Below are positions 16,859-25,196 of a stretch of DNA of 64,000 nucleotides, piece by piece; position 1 is the stretch's first letter; every line of letters begins with the position of its first letter. The notes beneath the pieces were generated by a model. That model did not search any database, had not been told where the DNA came from, and worked only from the letters and a program-made list of their open reading frames with translations. A program made the position numbers and the translations under genes. The stretch lies in contig NZ_CP050063.1 in NCBI RefSeq assembly GCF_011604685.1, forward strand, positions 7,357,001 to 7,421,000. The letters run 5' to 3'. This DNA is from Spirosoma aureum (lineage in GTDB: Bacteria; Bacteroidota; Bacteroidia; Cytophagales; Spirosomataceae).

Positions 16859-17848
16859 TTACATTTCCAGAACTAAAGCTTCTTTATTATATTTATTTCT
16901 ATATTCAATTGGCGACAATCCCGTAATTTTCTTAAATACAGTTCTAAATGATTTTGTATCCGAATAACCTACATCGAACATTACTTCATTAACGTTTTTC
17001 CGGCCCGTTTCCAAATCCTTTTTCGCTGCTTCTATTTTTACACGCTGAATGTATTCAGTCACGGTATTGGCCGTAGCACTTTTAAACCGGCGTTCCAGGC
17101 TTCTGCGTCCAACGGCTAATAAATCAGCTAGCTGGTCGACAGTTATTTTGTCCTGAAAATTAGTTTCAATAAAATCCTGAGCCTTTTTTACAGATTCATC
17201 TTCGTGCGCTTTCTGCCCCTGAAAGATAATAAAGGGCGACTGGCTATTCTTGTCGATGTCAATCATAAACGCTTTGGCAATCAGAACAGCCACATCTCTG
17301 CCTGCATTCTTTTCTACGAGGTATAGAAGCAGATTCAAATACGAATAAGCCCCTCCGCTGGTGTAAATGCCATCCTCTTCGGTCATGATCTTGTCATCGA
17401 CCAGATTCACGTCTGGAAACATGGCCCTAAATTCGTTGGCAAGCCTCCAGTGCGTTGCACACTGCTTCCCTTTCAGAAGGCCCGTAGCGGCCAGAAAAAA
17501 AGCGCCTATGCAGTAACTGGCAATCTCTGCACCCGCCTTATAGTGCTTGATAAGCCAGGGAATTAACTCCTCATTCAGAGCGAGAATTTGCTTCTGATCA
17601 CCAAACAAAGCCGGAATAATAATCAGGTCTGTTTTTAGCACATCGCCGATCAACAGGTCTGGGGTCACCGTAAATAACCCGTTTCGTTGTCTTGTTTCTG
17701 TGGACAACCCAACCAGCTGAATCGTGAACAAGGGTGCCTTGCCCATCGCTTTCTGAAACTCATTTACCTCAGCTAGTATCTGGTGAGTTCCCTCAATATT
17801 GGTCAGGCTGATATGCCCATGCGGAACAATAATCGATACGTGTTTCAT
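16859..17848 (-). CDS. GlxA family transcriptional regulator (DJ-1/PfpI plus AraC)
   Basis: 329 residues. Residues about 1-190 form a DJ-1/PfpI-like domain, with the nucleophile-elbow-like segment IASYCIGAFFLAATGLLKG and HWRLANEF; residues about 225-325 are an AraC-type pair of helix-turn-helices (ITVDQLADLLAVGRRSLERRF, then VNEVMFDVGYSDTKSFRTVF). Such proteins bind DNA through the C-terminus; the N-terminal domain probably senses a small ligand. The start codon lies directly next to a 25-bp tandem duplication that carries two -7-like boxes. The target is unknown; the divergent VOC and reductase genes at 18.2-19.3 kb are candidates. Confidence 0.93.
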   Translation of the reverse strand: MKHVSIIVPHGHISLTNIEGTHQILAEVNEFQKAMGKAPLFTIQLVGLSTETRQRNGLFTVTPDLLIGDVLKTDLIIIPALFGDQKQILALNEELIPWLIKHYKAGAEIASYCIGAFFLAATGLLKGKQCATHWRLANEFRAMFPDVNLVDDKIMTEEDGIYTSGGAYSYLNLLLYLVEKNAGRDVAVLIAKAFMIDIDKNSQSPFIIFQGQKAHEDESVKKAQDFIETNFQDKITVDQLADLLAVGRRSLERRFKSATANTVTEYIQRVKIEAAKKDLETGRKNVNEVMFDVGYSDTKSFRTVFKKITGLSPIEYRNKYNKEALVLEM

Positions 17849-17897
17849 AGTTCAAAAATAAAGAAAAACAATTAGTTCAAAAATAAAGAAAAACAAT
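17848..17897 (-). repeat. 25-bp perfect tandem duplication in the GlxA-type promoter
   Basis: Two identical 25-base units, 17848-17872 and 17873-17897, abut each other and touch the start codon. On the minus strand each carries TATTTTTG, an exact TAnnTTTG match, so the -7 element is doubled. Confidence 0.85.
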
Positions 17898-18228
17898 GTC
17901 GTAATCAACCCTTATATTGCCGGATTTACCCCCTATATTCCTTCGTGGAGTATGGTAAATTTGCATAGATAAAATAGTGAATAAACAGCGAAAATAAAGC
18001 AGCTATTTTTATCAGAGTGAGTTCTTATAATAATTGCTGACCTGGTTGAATTTAACTACCAAAAACCGATCTATTAAGAAACTTTTTTAAGTCCGAAAAT
18101 GGAAATTGATCGGGGTCTATGATGTATAAAATCCATTCACTGTTTGTTGACTGCAATTTGCAGAAGAGAAAACGTAATCTTTTTACGTCCAGAGTAAAGT
18201 TCACATTTTAACTAACATAAAAAGAATC
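17898..18228 (+). promoter_or_regulatory. Non-coding stretch with a candidate promoter for the VOC gene
   Basis: No gene seen. TAAATTTG at 17956-17963 fits TAnnTTTG, and the VOC gene has an AAAAAGA-type leader before its ATG at 18229. The leader would be long (about 265 bases); nothing structured is obvious in it. Confidence 0.35.
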
Positions 18229-18654
18229 ATGGCAACGTTAAATCCCCCTTATCTGAACTTCAACGGCAATTGCGAAGAAGCTTTCACTTTTTACAAATCC
18301 GTATTTGGTGGCGAATTCGCAAGTATCACGCGTTATAAGGATGCTCCTTCAGAAAATCCAGTTCCTGAAAACGAAGCCGAGAAAATCGCCAACATTGGGT
18401 ATCCTATCGGCCAGGGAGGCTCGCTGATGGGTAGCGACGTCCCGGAATCCTATGGCAAAGCCATAATTGGCACTAATGTCTACGTACCTGTCAATACCGA
18501 AAGCGAAGAAGAAGCAACACGCCTTTTTAATGGTCTGTCGGTCGGTGGTCAAGTTATGATGCCGCTCGATAAGACATTCTGGAATGCTTATTTTGGGATG
18601 TTCACCGACAAATTTGGCGTTCAGTGGATGATCAGTTACGATTATAATCAGTAG
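18229..18654 (+). CDS. VOC/PhnB-like family protein
   Basis: 141 residues of the glyoxalase/bleomycin-resistance superfamily, PhnB-like branch: it opens with YLNFNGNCEEAFTFYKSVFGGEF and ends with FGMFTDKFGVQWMISYD. Members of this branch are mostly uncharacterised, with a paired beta-alpha-beta-beta-beta fold that may bind a metal. It is followed 32 bases later by a reductase-like gene on the same strand, so the two may be co-transcribed. The substrate is unknown. Confidence 0.88.
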   Translation: MATLNPPYLNFNGNCEEAFTFYKSVFGGEFASITRYKDAPSENPVPENEAEKIANIGYPIGQGGSLMGSDVPESYGKAIIGTNVYVPVNTESEEEATRLFNGLSVGGQVMMPLDKTFWNAYFGMFTDKFGVQWMISYDYNQ

Positions 18655-18686
18655 ACATTGGCTTATTAACGCGAAAAGAACGCATC

Positions 18687-19256
18687 ATGAGAAAAGTAAA
18701 ATTGCAAATGCAACTCACTCTGGACGGTTTTGTGGCCGGCCCAAACGGCGAAATGGACTGGCTGGTCTGGAATTGGGATGAGGAGTTAAAACAGTATGTT
18801 GGTGCGCTAACCGAATCTGTAGACACAATTCTACTTGGTCGGGTACTTGCACAAGGATTTATTCCGGCATGGGCCTCCAGAGTCGAAAATCCAGAAACGG
18901 CCGATGCGTTTGCTCAAAAAATGAATGATCTACCCCGGTTTATTTTCTCCAAAACGCTGAGCGAGACTCAATGGGAAAATACAACGCTGGTTAAAGGAGA
19001 CCTTGTCGAAGAAATTAATGCGCTAAAACAACAGCCGGGTCAGGATATAATTCTGTATGGTGGGGCCAAACTAGTATCGGCCTTTATACAGCATAATCTG
19101 ATCGACGAATACCACCTTTTCGTCAATCCGGTTCTTTTAGGGAATGGGCTGCCAATATTTCATGCATTGACAAATAAGCTAAACCTGAAAGCAGTAAAAA
19201 GCCAGTTGTTTAGCTGCGGTATCGTTGCGCTTTACTACGAACCTCAACGTGACTGA
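18687..19256 (+). CDS. Dihydrofolate reductase/RibD C-terminal-like protein
   Basis: 189 residues. The start KVKLQMQLTLDGFVAGPNGEMDW, the DTILLGRVLAQGF segment and the later QDIILYGGAKLVSAFI with LIDEYHLFVNPVLLGNG are typical of the RibD_C/DHFR-like superfamily, which uses NADPH. It is not a true FolA. It follows the VOC gene closely; such VOC plus RibD_C pairs are common in Bacteroidota. Substrate unknown. A terminator follows at 19379-19412. Confidence 0.9.
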   Translation: MRKVKLQMQLTLDGFVAGPNGEMDWLVWNWDEELKQYVGALTESVDTILLGRVLAQGFIPAWASRVENPETADAFAQKMNDLPRFIFSKTLSETQWENTTLVKGDLVEEINALKQQPGQDIILYGGAKLVSAFIQHNLIDEYHLFVNPVLLGNGLPIFHALTNKLNLKAVKSQLFSCGIVALYYEPQRD

Positions 19257-19378
19257 GTCGATTTTTACGGCTACTATCCAGTTGGCAAGGCTATTATTCG
19301 TTTAGTTTGGGCAAAACAACCTGCAACTTATTTTAAATAGGCCAAACAATGTGTACTAGCTGGCTAGCTGCTTACCCG

Positions 19379-19412
19379 ACAAACGACCTTCTCTTACCGG
19401 AAGGTCGTTTGT
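19379..19412 (+). terminator. Intrinsic terminator after the RibD_C-like gene
   Basis: A 13-bp perfect stem (19379-19391 with 19400-19412), an 8-base loop, then TTTGT. Confidence 0.75.
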
Positions 19413-19466
19413 TTTGTGCCCTTTGCAAAATCATCACTATTTTGCCGGCTGAACCATTTGTAACGC

Positions 19467-21752
19467 ATGAAATATCTGCTTTTTTGCCTTCTATTTTCCT
19501 TCACTGCATTTGCCCAAACCAACAACCAATATAATCTGATTCCGTTTCCGGCACGATTTAGCGGTCAGGACGGGCAGTTTACGCTCACCGCCAACACCCG
19601 CGTTGTGGTGTCTCCGGCTACCGATGCGACCGTTCGGGGCGTAGCGCAAACATTTGTTAATCAGGTAAAATCCGCCAACGGATTAGCGCTTGCAGTCACA
19701 CCGACCAGCCCTGTTCTGGCAAAAGGAGCGAACATCCTTCTGACACTTAATAAAAAGCTGGCGCTGGGCGACGAAGGGTATAAACTAACCGTTACGTCAA
19801 CCCGTGTAGTTGCTGAAGCTGCCACAGCCAGGGGTTTATTTTATGCAACCCAGACCCTACGCCAACTATTGCCGGTTGGTCAGTCGGCAACCATAACGAT
19901 GCCTGCCTGCGCCATTACCGATAAACCGCGTTATGGCTACCGGGGGCTTCACCTCGATGTTTCGCGGCACTTTATGCCTGTGGCATTTGTCAAGAAATAC
20001 ATCGACCTGATGGCGATGCATAAACAAAACACCTTCCATTGGCATCTAACCGACGATCAGGGCTGGCGTATTGAGATTAAGAAGTATCCGAAATTAACTC
20101 AACTCGGTAGCAAACGGGCTGAGACACTCATTGGTCAGTATAGCCAGAATTACCCACAACAGTTTGACGGAAAACCTCACGGTGGCTTCTACACGCAGGA
20201 AGAAATTCGGGATGTGGTGCGCTATGCTCAGAGTCGGTTTGTGACCATTATTCCTGAAATTGAAATGCCCGGTCATGCATTGGCCGCCCTGACGGCTTAC
20301 CCCGAGCTTGGCTGCGAGCCAACAAAAGCATATCAGGTAGCGACCAAATGGGGTGTTTTTGACGATGTTTTCTGCCCTTCCGATAAAACGTTCGGCTTTT
20401 TGCAGGATGTACTTACCGAGGTTATGACGCTTTTCCCCGGAAAATACATTCACATTGGGGGCGATGAATGCCCGAAAACTGCCTGGAAACAAAGCGCGTT
20501 CTGCCAGGATTTGATGAAGAAAAATAACCTGAAAGACGAACACGAATTGCAAAGCTATTTTATCCGGCGCATCGAGAAATTCGTGAATAGTAAAGGTCGG
20601 GCCATTATTGGTTGGGACGAAATTCTGGAGGGCGGTCTGGCCCCCAACGCCACTGTTATGAGCTGGCGGGGTACAGCCGGTGGTATCGCTGCTGCTAAGC
20701 AGAAACACGCAGTTATCATGACGCCCGGCGAAACCTGCTACCTCGATCATTATCAGGGCAACCCAGCCACTGAGCCGCTGGCTATTGGTGGTTACCTCCC
20801 ACTCGATCAGGTTTATGCCTATGAACCAACACCTGCCGACTTATCGCCCGCCGAACAAAACTACATTCTGGGCGTCCAGGGCAATGTCTGGACTGAATAT
20901 ATGCCCTTATCCGAAAACGTTGAGTATATGGTTTTCCCCCGTGCTATTGCTCTGGCCGAAATTGCCTGGTTACCCAAAGGGCCCCGGAATTTCGAAGACT
21001 TTGCACAACGGCTCAAAAATCATCTGCCACGGCTAAACGCGATGTCCGTTAATTACGCCAAACGCCTGTTCGATATCACCGCCACTACGCAACCAAACGA
21101 GCAGGGGCAAATACAGGTCCGGCTTACTAAACTGGACAGCGATAGCCAGATTTTTTATACAACGAATGGTAAAGAACCCAACGAGCGCACAACTGAATAC
21201 ATTGGTCCGATTACACTGACCAAGACAACAACAATTCGGGCCATGACGCCCACCGGTGGGCGGTTAACCCAAACCTTTACGCTGCATAAAGGCAAAAATA
21301 AGCCCTATACCTACGCCATTGAAACGGGAAACGACAGCGATGCAAAAACGACCAAGCTCACGGATGGTGTACGGGGTGACACGCCACGTGGCCGTCGGGA
21401 GTGGGTTAATTTTTTCGGTGATATGGACATTACGCTGGATCTTGGCGATGTAACGAGCGTAACGAAAGTATCGCTAAATTTCCTGAAGGTTATTTTAGAC
21501 AAAAGCTTCCCGCCAACGTCGGTTTCGATCGCGATCTCGCGCGATGGTCAGGATTACAAGGAGGCTATCGATCAACCGATTAAATACGAACTGACCGGAC
21601 CATGGGATATTTTACCGGTTGTGGCTGACTTCAAAACAGCACGGGCACGTTACGTACGCATTCGGGCAAAGAATGCGGGCGTATGTCCCACTGGGCACCC
21701 CAATGCTGGTGAGAAAACCTATTTTTCTACTGATGAAATTGTGGTAGAATAA
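19467..21752 (+). CDS. Secreted beta-N-acetylhexosaminidase (GH20)
   Basis: 761 residues with a signal peptide ending AFAQ. Order: a GH20b N-terminal domain at about 25-150, the GH20 catalytic barrel at about 155-500 with RYGYRGLHLDVSRHFMP, HLTDDQGWRIEIKKYP and the catalytic Asp-Glu in HIGGDECPKTAW, then a chitobiase C-terminal-like domain (about 540-600, YTTNGKEPNERT) and a discoidin-like carbohydrate-binding domain to the end. It removes terminal GlcNAc or GalNAc from glycans in the periplasm or outside. It stands alone, without a SusCD pair. Confidence 0.95.
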   Translation: MKYLLFCLLFSFTAFAQTNNQYNLIPFPARFSGQDGQFTLTANTRVVVSPATDATVRGVAQTFVNQVKSANGLALAVTPTSPVLAKGANILLTLNKKLALGDEGYKLTVTSTRVVAEAATARGLFYATQTLRQLLPVGQSATITMPACAITDKPRYGYRGLHLDVSRHFMPVAFVKKYIDLMAMHKQNTFHWHLTDDQGWRIEIKKYPKLTQLGSKRAETLIGQYSQNYPQQFDGKPHGGFYTQEEIRDVVRYAQSRFVTIIPEIEMPGHALAALTAYPELGCEPTKAYQVATKWGVFDDVFCPSDKTFGFLQDVLTEVMTLFPGKYIHIGGDECPKTAWKQSAFCQDLMKKNNLKDEHELQSYFIRRIEKFVNSKGRAIIGWDEILEGGLAPNATVMSWRGTAGGIAAAKQKHAVIMTPGETCYLDHYQGNPATEPLAIGGYLPLDQVYAYEPTPADLSPAEQNYILGVQGNVWTEYMPLSENVEYMVFPRAIALAEIAWLPKGPRNFEDFAQRLKNHLPRLNAMSVNYAKRLFDITATTQPNEQGQIQVRLTKLDSDSQIFYTTNGKEPNERTTEYIGPITLTKTTTIRAMTPTGGRLTQTFTLHKGKNKPYTYAIETGNDSDAKTTKLTDGVRGDTPRGRREWVNFFGDMDITLDLGDVTSVTKVSLNFLKVILDKSFPPTSVSIAISRDGQDYKEAIDQPIKYELTGPWDILPVVADFKTARARYVRIRAKNAGVCPTGHPNAGEKTYFSTDEIVVE

Positions 21753-21753
21753 T

Positions 21754-21794
21754 TTTTTGTCCTGCTGACGCAGGCAGTGTCAGCAGGACAAAAA
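21754..21794 (+). terminator. Intrinsic terminator of the hexosaminidase gene
   Basis: A 16-bp perfect stem (21754-21769 with 21779-21794) with a 9-base loop; both ends are A/T-rich. Confidence 0.8.
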
Positions 21795-21822
21795 GCAATA
21801 TTTATTTCTGTATCTTGTAAGT

Positions 21823-22530
21823 ATGAAATTCCGTCAGAAAATAGTCGTTTTATCCGGTGCAGGAATTAGTGCCGAGAGTGGAATTCCGACTTTCCGTGCA
21901 TCAGATGGTCTCTGGGAAAATCACCGGATTGAAGATGTGGCTACTCCCGAAGCCTGGCAGCGCAATCCGGATCTGGTTCAGGATTTTTACAATCAACGCC
22001 GAAAGCAGGCGCTGAGCGTTCAGCCGAATGCCGGCCATTTGGCCCTGGTGAAGCTCGAGGACTATTTCGATGTGACGGTCATTACGCAGAACGTGGATAA
22101 TCTCCATGAGAAAGCCGGGTCTTCGAACGTTGTTCACTTACATGGGGAGCTGTTCAAATCACGCAGCACGAAAGACCCAAATCTGATCTATGACATTGAC
22201 GGTTGGGAGTTAAAACGAGGTGACCTTTGCGCAAAAGGTTCACAACTTCGCCCGCATATTGTTTGGTTTGGTGAAGCGGTGCCTATGATGGATGTTGCTT
22301 TAGACATTACTCATGAGGCCGATATTTTTATCGTTGTCGGTACCTCATTGAATGTTTATCCGGCCGCCGGTCTGGTTTACGCTGTTGGTAAAGAGGTTCC
22401 GATCTACGTTGTCGATCCTAATAGCCCTGATGTTCATGGACGATCAACTGTAACTTATATAGTAGAGCCTGCTACGGTTGGTCTTACTAAACTAGCCGAT
22501 CAACTCATAGAATCTACTCGTACATCATGA
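21823..22530 (+). CDS. SIR2-family NAD-dependent protein deacylase
   Basis: 235 residues. The NAD-binding motifs are intact: LSGAGISAESGIPTFR at about residues 11-26, TQNVDNLHEKAG around 88-99 and the catalytic His in VVHLHGELF. The usual zinc-binding four-cysteine module is not there: the segment after the active site has a single Cys (GDLCAKG). It ends by overlapping the rhodanese gene by 4 bases (ATGA), so the two are translated together. It would remove acyl groups from lysines in the cytoplasm; its acyl preference is unknown. Confidence 0.92.
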   Translation: MKFRQKIVVLSGAGISAESGIPTFRASDGLWENHRIEDVATPEAWQRNPDLVQDFYNQRRKQALSVQPNAGHLALVKLEDYFDVTVITQNVDNLHEKAGSSNVVHLHGELFKSRSTKDPNLIYDIDGWELKRGDLCAKGSQLRPHIVWFGEAVPMMDVALDITHEADIFIVVGTSLNVYPAAGLVYAVGKEVPIYVVDPNSPDVHGRSTVTYIVEPATVGLTKLADQLIESTRTS

Positions 22531-22916
22531 AAACCATTCGTTTTTACTTCGCTTTTTTTCTGTTACTGATCAACATCGCTGCATGGGCACAGGATGCGCC
22601 TAAAAATCTCAATGCCCAGCAAGCGGCTCAGTTACTACAAACCGACAAAGGTATTGTTGTTCTCGACGTCCGTACACCGGCTGAATTTCAGGGCGGTCAC
22701 CTCAAAAACGCGGTTAATATAGACTACAAAGCCGCTGATTTCGAGCAGCAGTTAGCTAAATTAGACCACTCAAAACCTTATCTGGTCCATTGTGCGGTCG
22801 GTGGCCGAAGCACGAAAACGCTACCAGTTCTGCAAAAACTCGGATTTCAGAATGTCAGGCATCTCGACGGTGGGATTCAGGCCTGGCAGCAAGCCGGGCT
22901 GCCAGTAGTAAAGTAG
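22527..22916 (+). CDS. Exported rhodanese-like protein
   Basis: 129 residues: a signal peptide (MKTIRFYFAFFLLLINIAAWAQ) followed by one rhodanese domain. The active-site Cys is in HCAVGGRSTK at about residue 90, with the DVRTPAEFQGGHLKNAVNIDY segment upstream. It would transfer sulfane sulfur or act in periplasmic redox. It overlaps the sirtuin by 4 bases; the overlap links their expression, but they act in different compartments. Confidence 0.92.
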   Translation: MKTIRFYFAFFLLLINIAAWAQDAPKNLNAQQAAQLLQTDKGIVVLDVRTPAEFQGGHLKNAVNIDYKAADFEQQLAKLDHSKPYLVHCAVGGRSTKTLPVLQKLGFQNVRHLDGGIQAWQQAGLPVVK

Positions 22917-22992
22917 GTGGCAACTGGATAAAATAGGGGCAACATTTCCCGGCAATCCGGGTTCAACACGAACACTCAACGTTTGTGTTTTT

Positions 22993-23715
22993 ATGCATCC
23001 CGCCGACGACCTAGCTGCCAAAACACTTGCCATACATCATCAACTAAATGCCTATTATGGCATACAGGCCATTTATGGACGGACTGACCCCCTGCATGAA
23101 TTAATTAGTACCATTCTTTCGCATCGCACGACCCACGCCAATGAAGTAACGGCCTACCGCACCCTGCGCGAACGTTTTCCCACCTGGGAAGCGGTTCGGG
23201 ATGCACCACTTCCCAGTTTGATCGATGCCATACAAACGGCCAATTATCCGGAAGTTAAAGCCCCCTATATTCAGAATCTGTTGCAACAGTTGATTCGTGA
23301 AACAGGTGCAGCCAATATTGATTTTCTGGCTAACCTCACTACCGAAGAAGCCATGAAATGGCTCACCGACCTGCCGGGTATTGGCTTGAAAACAGCAACA
23401 TTACTCCTATTGTTCAATTTCAAAAAGCCAGTGTTACCTGTAGATACCCATGTTCATCGGGTAACACAGCGGCTTGGTTTAATTGGGCCGAAAGTAAGTG
23501 CCGAAAAAGCACATGGTATTCTGTTGGCTTATCTGCCACAGGATGCCACCGTATTATTTAACTTTCACAAGCATTTTTATTGGCATGGGCAACGCGTCTG
23601 CACCTGGTATTACCCCAAATGCAATGAATGCATTTTACAAAAACAGTGCGATTTTTTTCAGGCAGGAGGAAAAATGGTCTTGAGCAGTACACCTGTCAGG
23701 GTTAAAGCAAAATAG
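22993..23715 (+). CDS. nth: Endonuclease III-like DNA glycosylase
   Basis: 240 residues of the HhH-GPD superfamily. The helix-hairpin-helix LPGIGLKTATLLLLF holds the catalytic Lys, and VDTHVHRVTQRLG holds the catalytic Asp; the [4Fe-4S] loop reads C-x6-C-x2-C-x5-C (about residues 203-219). It removes oxidised pyrimidines and cuts abasic sites. The C-terminus extends slightly past the cluster. Leader before the ATG is short and has no clear -7 box. Confidence 0.9.
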   Translation: MHPADDLAAKTLAIHHQLNAYYGIQAIYGRTDPLHELISTILSHRTTHANEVTAYRTLRERFPTWEAVRDAPLPSLIDAIQTANYPEVKAPYIQNLLQQLIRETGAANIDFLANLTTEEAMKWLTDLPGIGLKTATLLLLFNFKKPVLPVDTHVHRVTQRLGLIGPKVSAEKAHGILLAYLPQDATVLFNFHKHFYWHGQRVCTWYYPKCNECILQKQCDFFQAGGKMVLSSTPVRVKAK

Positions 23716-23753
23716 ACTTATTGGCCAACGATTGATTCGGCAAATGCAGGTAT

Positions 23754-23818
23754 TAAAAAAACGCAGTTGTTCTCGAAAGCATTCTCTGCTTTTAGTCGCG
23801 AACAGCTGCGTTTTTTTT
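23754..23818. terminator. Bidirectional terminator with long A/T flanks
   Basis: An imperfect stem (AAAAAAACGCAG near 23754 against CTGCGTTTTTTTT near 23810) with a large internal loop. It lies between the converging nth and the following minus-strand gene. Confidence 0.6.
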
Positions 23819-23835
23819 ACTCACAACCTGGAGAC

Positions 23836-24549
23836 TTAGTTTTTTGAGCCGTATTTCCGCTCATAAAAACTTTTCGACTGCTCTACCCAATTGTCGCGTT
23901 CGATACGACCCGGGAAGAATTCGATAATTTCGTTCACCTTATCGATGTCTTCTTTGGTGAAGTTAGCGATCTGACGGAATGTATAAATTCCCAGGCTATG
24001 TAGTTTACGTTCCAGAAAAGGCCCTATACCAACGATATCTTTCAAATCATCCGCTTCGAGGGCAACAGCCCGGCCAATCCGATCGAAATTCAGTTCGCCG
24101 GAACGGGCCGCAATCCGGCTCAATACGGCAGCTTCTGAATTTCCGGTAGCAGGCAAGCCAGGTGTTGGTATAACTGGCGGTGCAGGCGGCATAACCGGTT
24201 GCACGTCAGCAACAGGCGCTACTGCAGGAAGTTCCGGTTCTGCATCAATCAGTTCGGGCGTGTCGTCGGGGGCAATGGCTGGCAATAATGGGTCTGCATG
24301 AACAAAAGCTGGCGGAGCTTTCGGCGTATTAGCGGTGCGGGCAATTGTTCCCGGAACACCACCGGCGGCTTTCGAACGGCGGCATTCTTCCAGTTCCGCT
24401 TCCTGATCAGCTATAGCTGTACGTAGTGAACTAATGCGGCCGCTTAACGCCAGCCGACCAAGCAACCAGCCAACAAAAGCAATAAACGCCAGCAGCAATA
24501 GTATTTCGATGACAGCTACCGGGCGACTTAAAGGATCTAATCCAAACAT
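23836..24549 (-). CDS. Membrane-anchored helix-hairpin-helix protein, paralogue A
   Basis: 237 residues: an N-terminal hydrophobic helix (about 10-35), a short coiled coil, a Pro-rich linker of about 80 residues (PPAPPVIPTPGLP), then a globular end of about 85 residues containing DDLKDIVGIGPFLERKLHSLGIYTFRQIA, a helix-hairpin-helix like the one in some L21-fused and flap-endonuclease-like proteins. The last part is nearly the same as in the next gene (24639-25124). Such HhH ends bind DNA or proteins; no catalytic residues are visible. Confidence 0.75.
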   Translation of the reverse strand: MFGLDPLSRPVAVIEILLLLAFIAFVGWLLGRLALSGRISSLRTAIADQEAELEECRRSKAAGGVPGTIARTANTPKAPPAFVHADPLLPAIAPDDTPELIDAEPELPAVAPVADVQPVMPPAPPVIPTPGLPATGNSEAAVLSRIAARSGELNFDRIGRAVALEADDLKDIVGIGPFLERKLHSLGIYTFRQIANFTKEDIDKVNEIIEFFPGRIERDNWVEQSKSFYERKYGSKN

Positions 24550-24638
24550 GATGGGTCTGTAGTTTATAGTCCAGGTTTATGGGTTTTAACTGATAGCCAT
24601 TGGCTATTGACCAAAACGACAACCAGAAAAGCAAAGAC

Positions 24639-25124
24639 TTATTTCTTTCTGGCTAGCTCAGCTGCCTGACCTACCCAGTTGTCGCGTTCGATACGGCCGG
24701 GAAAAAACTCGATGATATCATTCACCAGATCGATATCTTCCTTGGTAAAACTGGCAATTTGACGGAATGTATAGATACCAACTGCGTGGAGCTTCTTTTC
24801 TAAAAACGGCCCAATCCCAACAATGTCCTTCAAGTCGTCGGCGTCCGAAGCAACGGCATACCCAATCCGGCTAAATTGAATTTCGTTCGCACGGTTCCGA
24901 ATCCGGTTAAGCACAATATCTTCCTCATTAACCGCCGTAACAACAGGCACTCGCAGACAATCATCTACTTCACGTTGTGTGCTGGCCAGATCACCTTCGA
25001 GTTGGCGAATAAGCCGCTGGCGGGATGAGTAACCGATAATGAAACCCAATACCAGCGTAACAACAGCCATAATCAGATGGTGAAGCTGAGCATCGGGTAG
25101 GTTAAGTGGATTTAATTCAAACAT
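24639..25124 (-). CDS. Membrane-anchored helix-hairpin-helix protein, paralogue B
   Basis: 161 residues with the same plan as its neighbour, without the proline-rich linker: a membrane segment (about 15-35), a short coiled coil, and the HhH end DDLKDIVGIGPFLEKKLHAVGIYTFRQIASFTKEDID with IIEFFPGRIERDNWVGQA. It is a tandem paralogue with 89 bases between the two genes. Together with the OmpA gene upstream they form a small same-strand set of membrane-associated proteins. Function unknown. Confidence 0.75.
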   Translation of the reverse strand: MFELNPLNLPDAQLHHLIMAVVTLVLGFIIGYSSRQRLIRQLEGDLASTQREVDDCLRVPVVTAVNEEDIVLNRIRNRANEIQFSRIGYAVASDADDLKDIVGIGPFLEKKLHAVGIYTFRQIASFTKEDIDLVNDIIEFFPGRIERDNWVGQAAELARKK

Positions 25125-25149
25125 GATTTAGGGAGTTTGTAGGTTGTCA

Positions 25150-25181
25150 TTGAGGTTTGCAGATTTTTCTGCAAACCTCAA
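25150..25181 (-). terminator. Hairpin after the OmpA gene
   Basis: A 14-bp perfect stem (25150-25163 with 25168-25181) and a TTTT loop. It separates the OmpA gene from paralogue B. Confidence 0.65.
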
Positions 25182-25196
25182 CCCTGTTGAACTACA

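Noticed and set aside
20094..20750. Long minus-strand frame (218 codons) inside the hexosaminidase gene
   Set aside because: It is antisense to a well-conserved catalytic domain and has no recognisable protein features.
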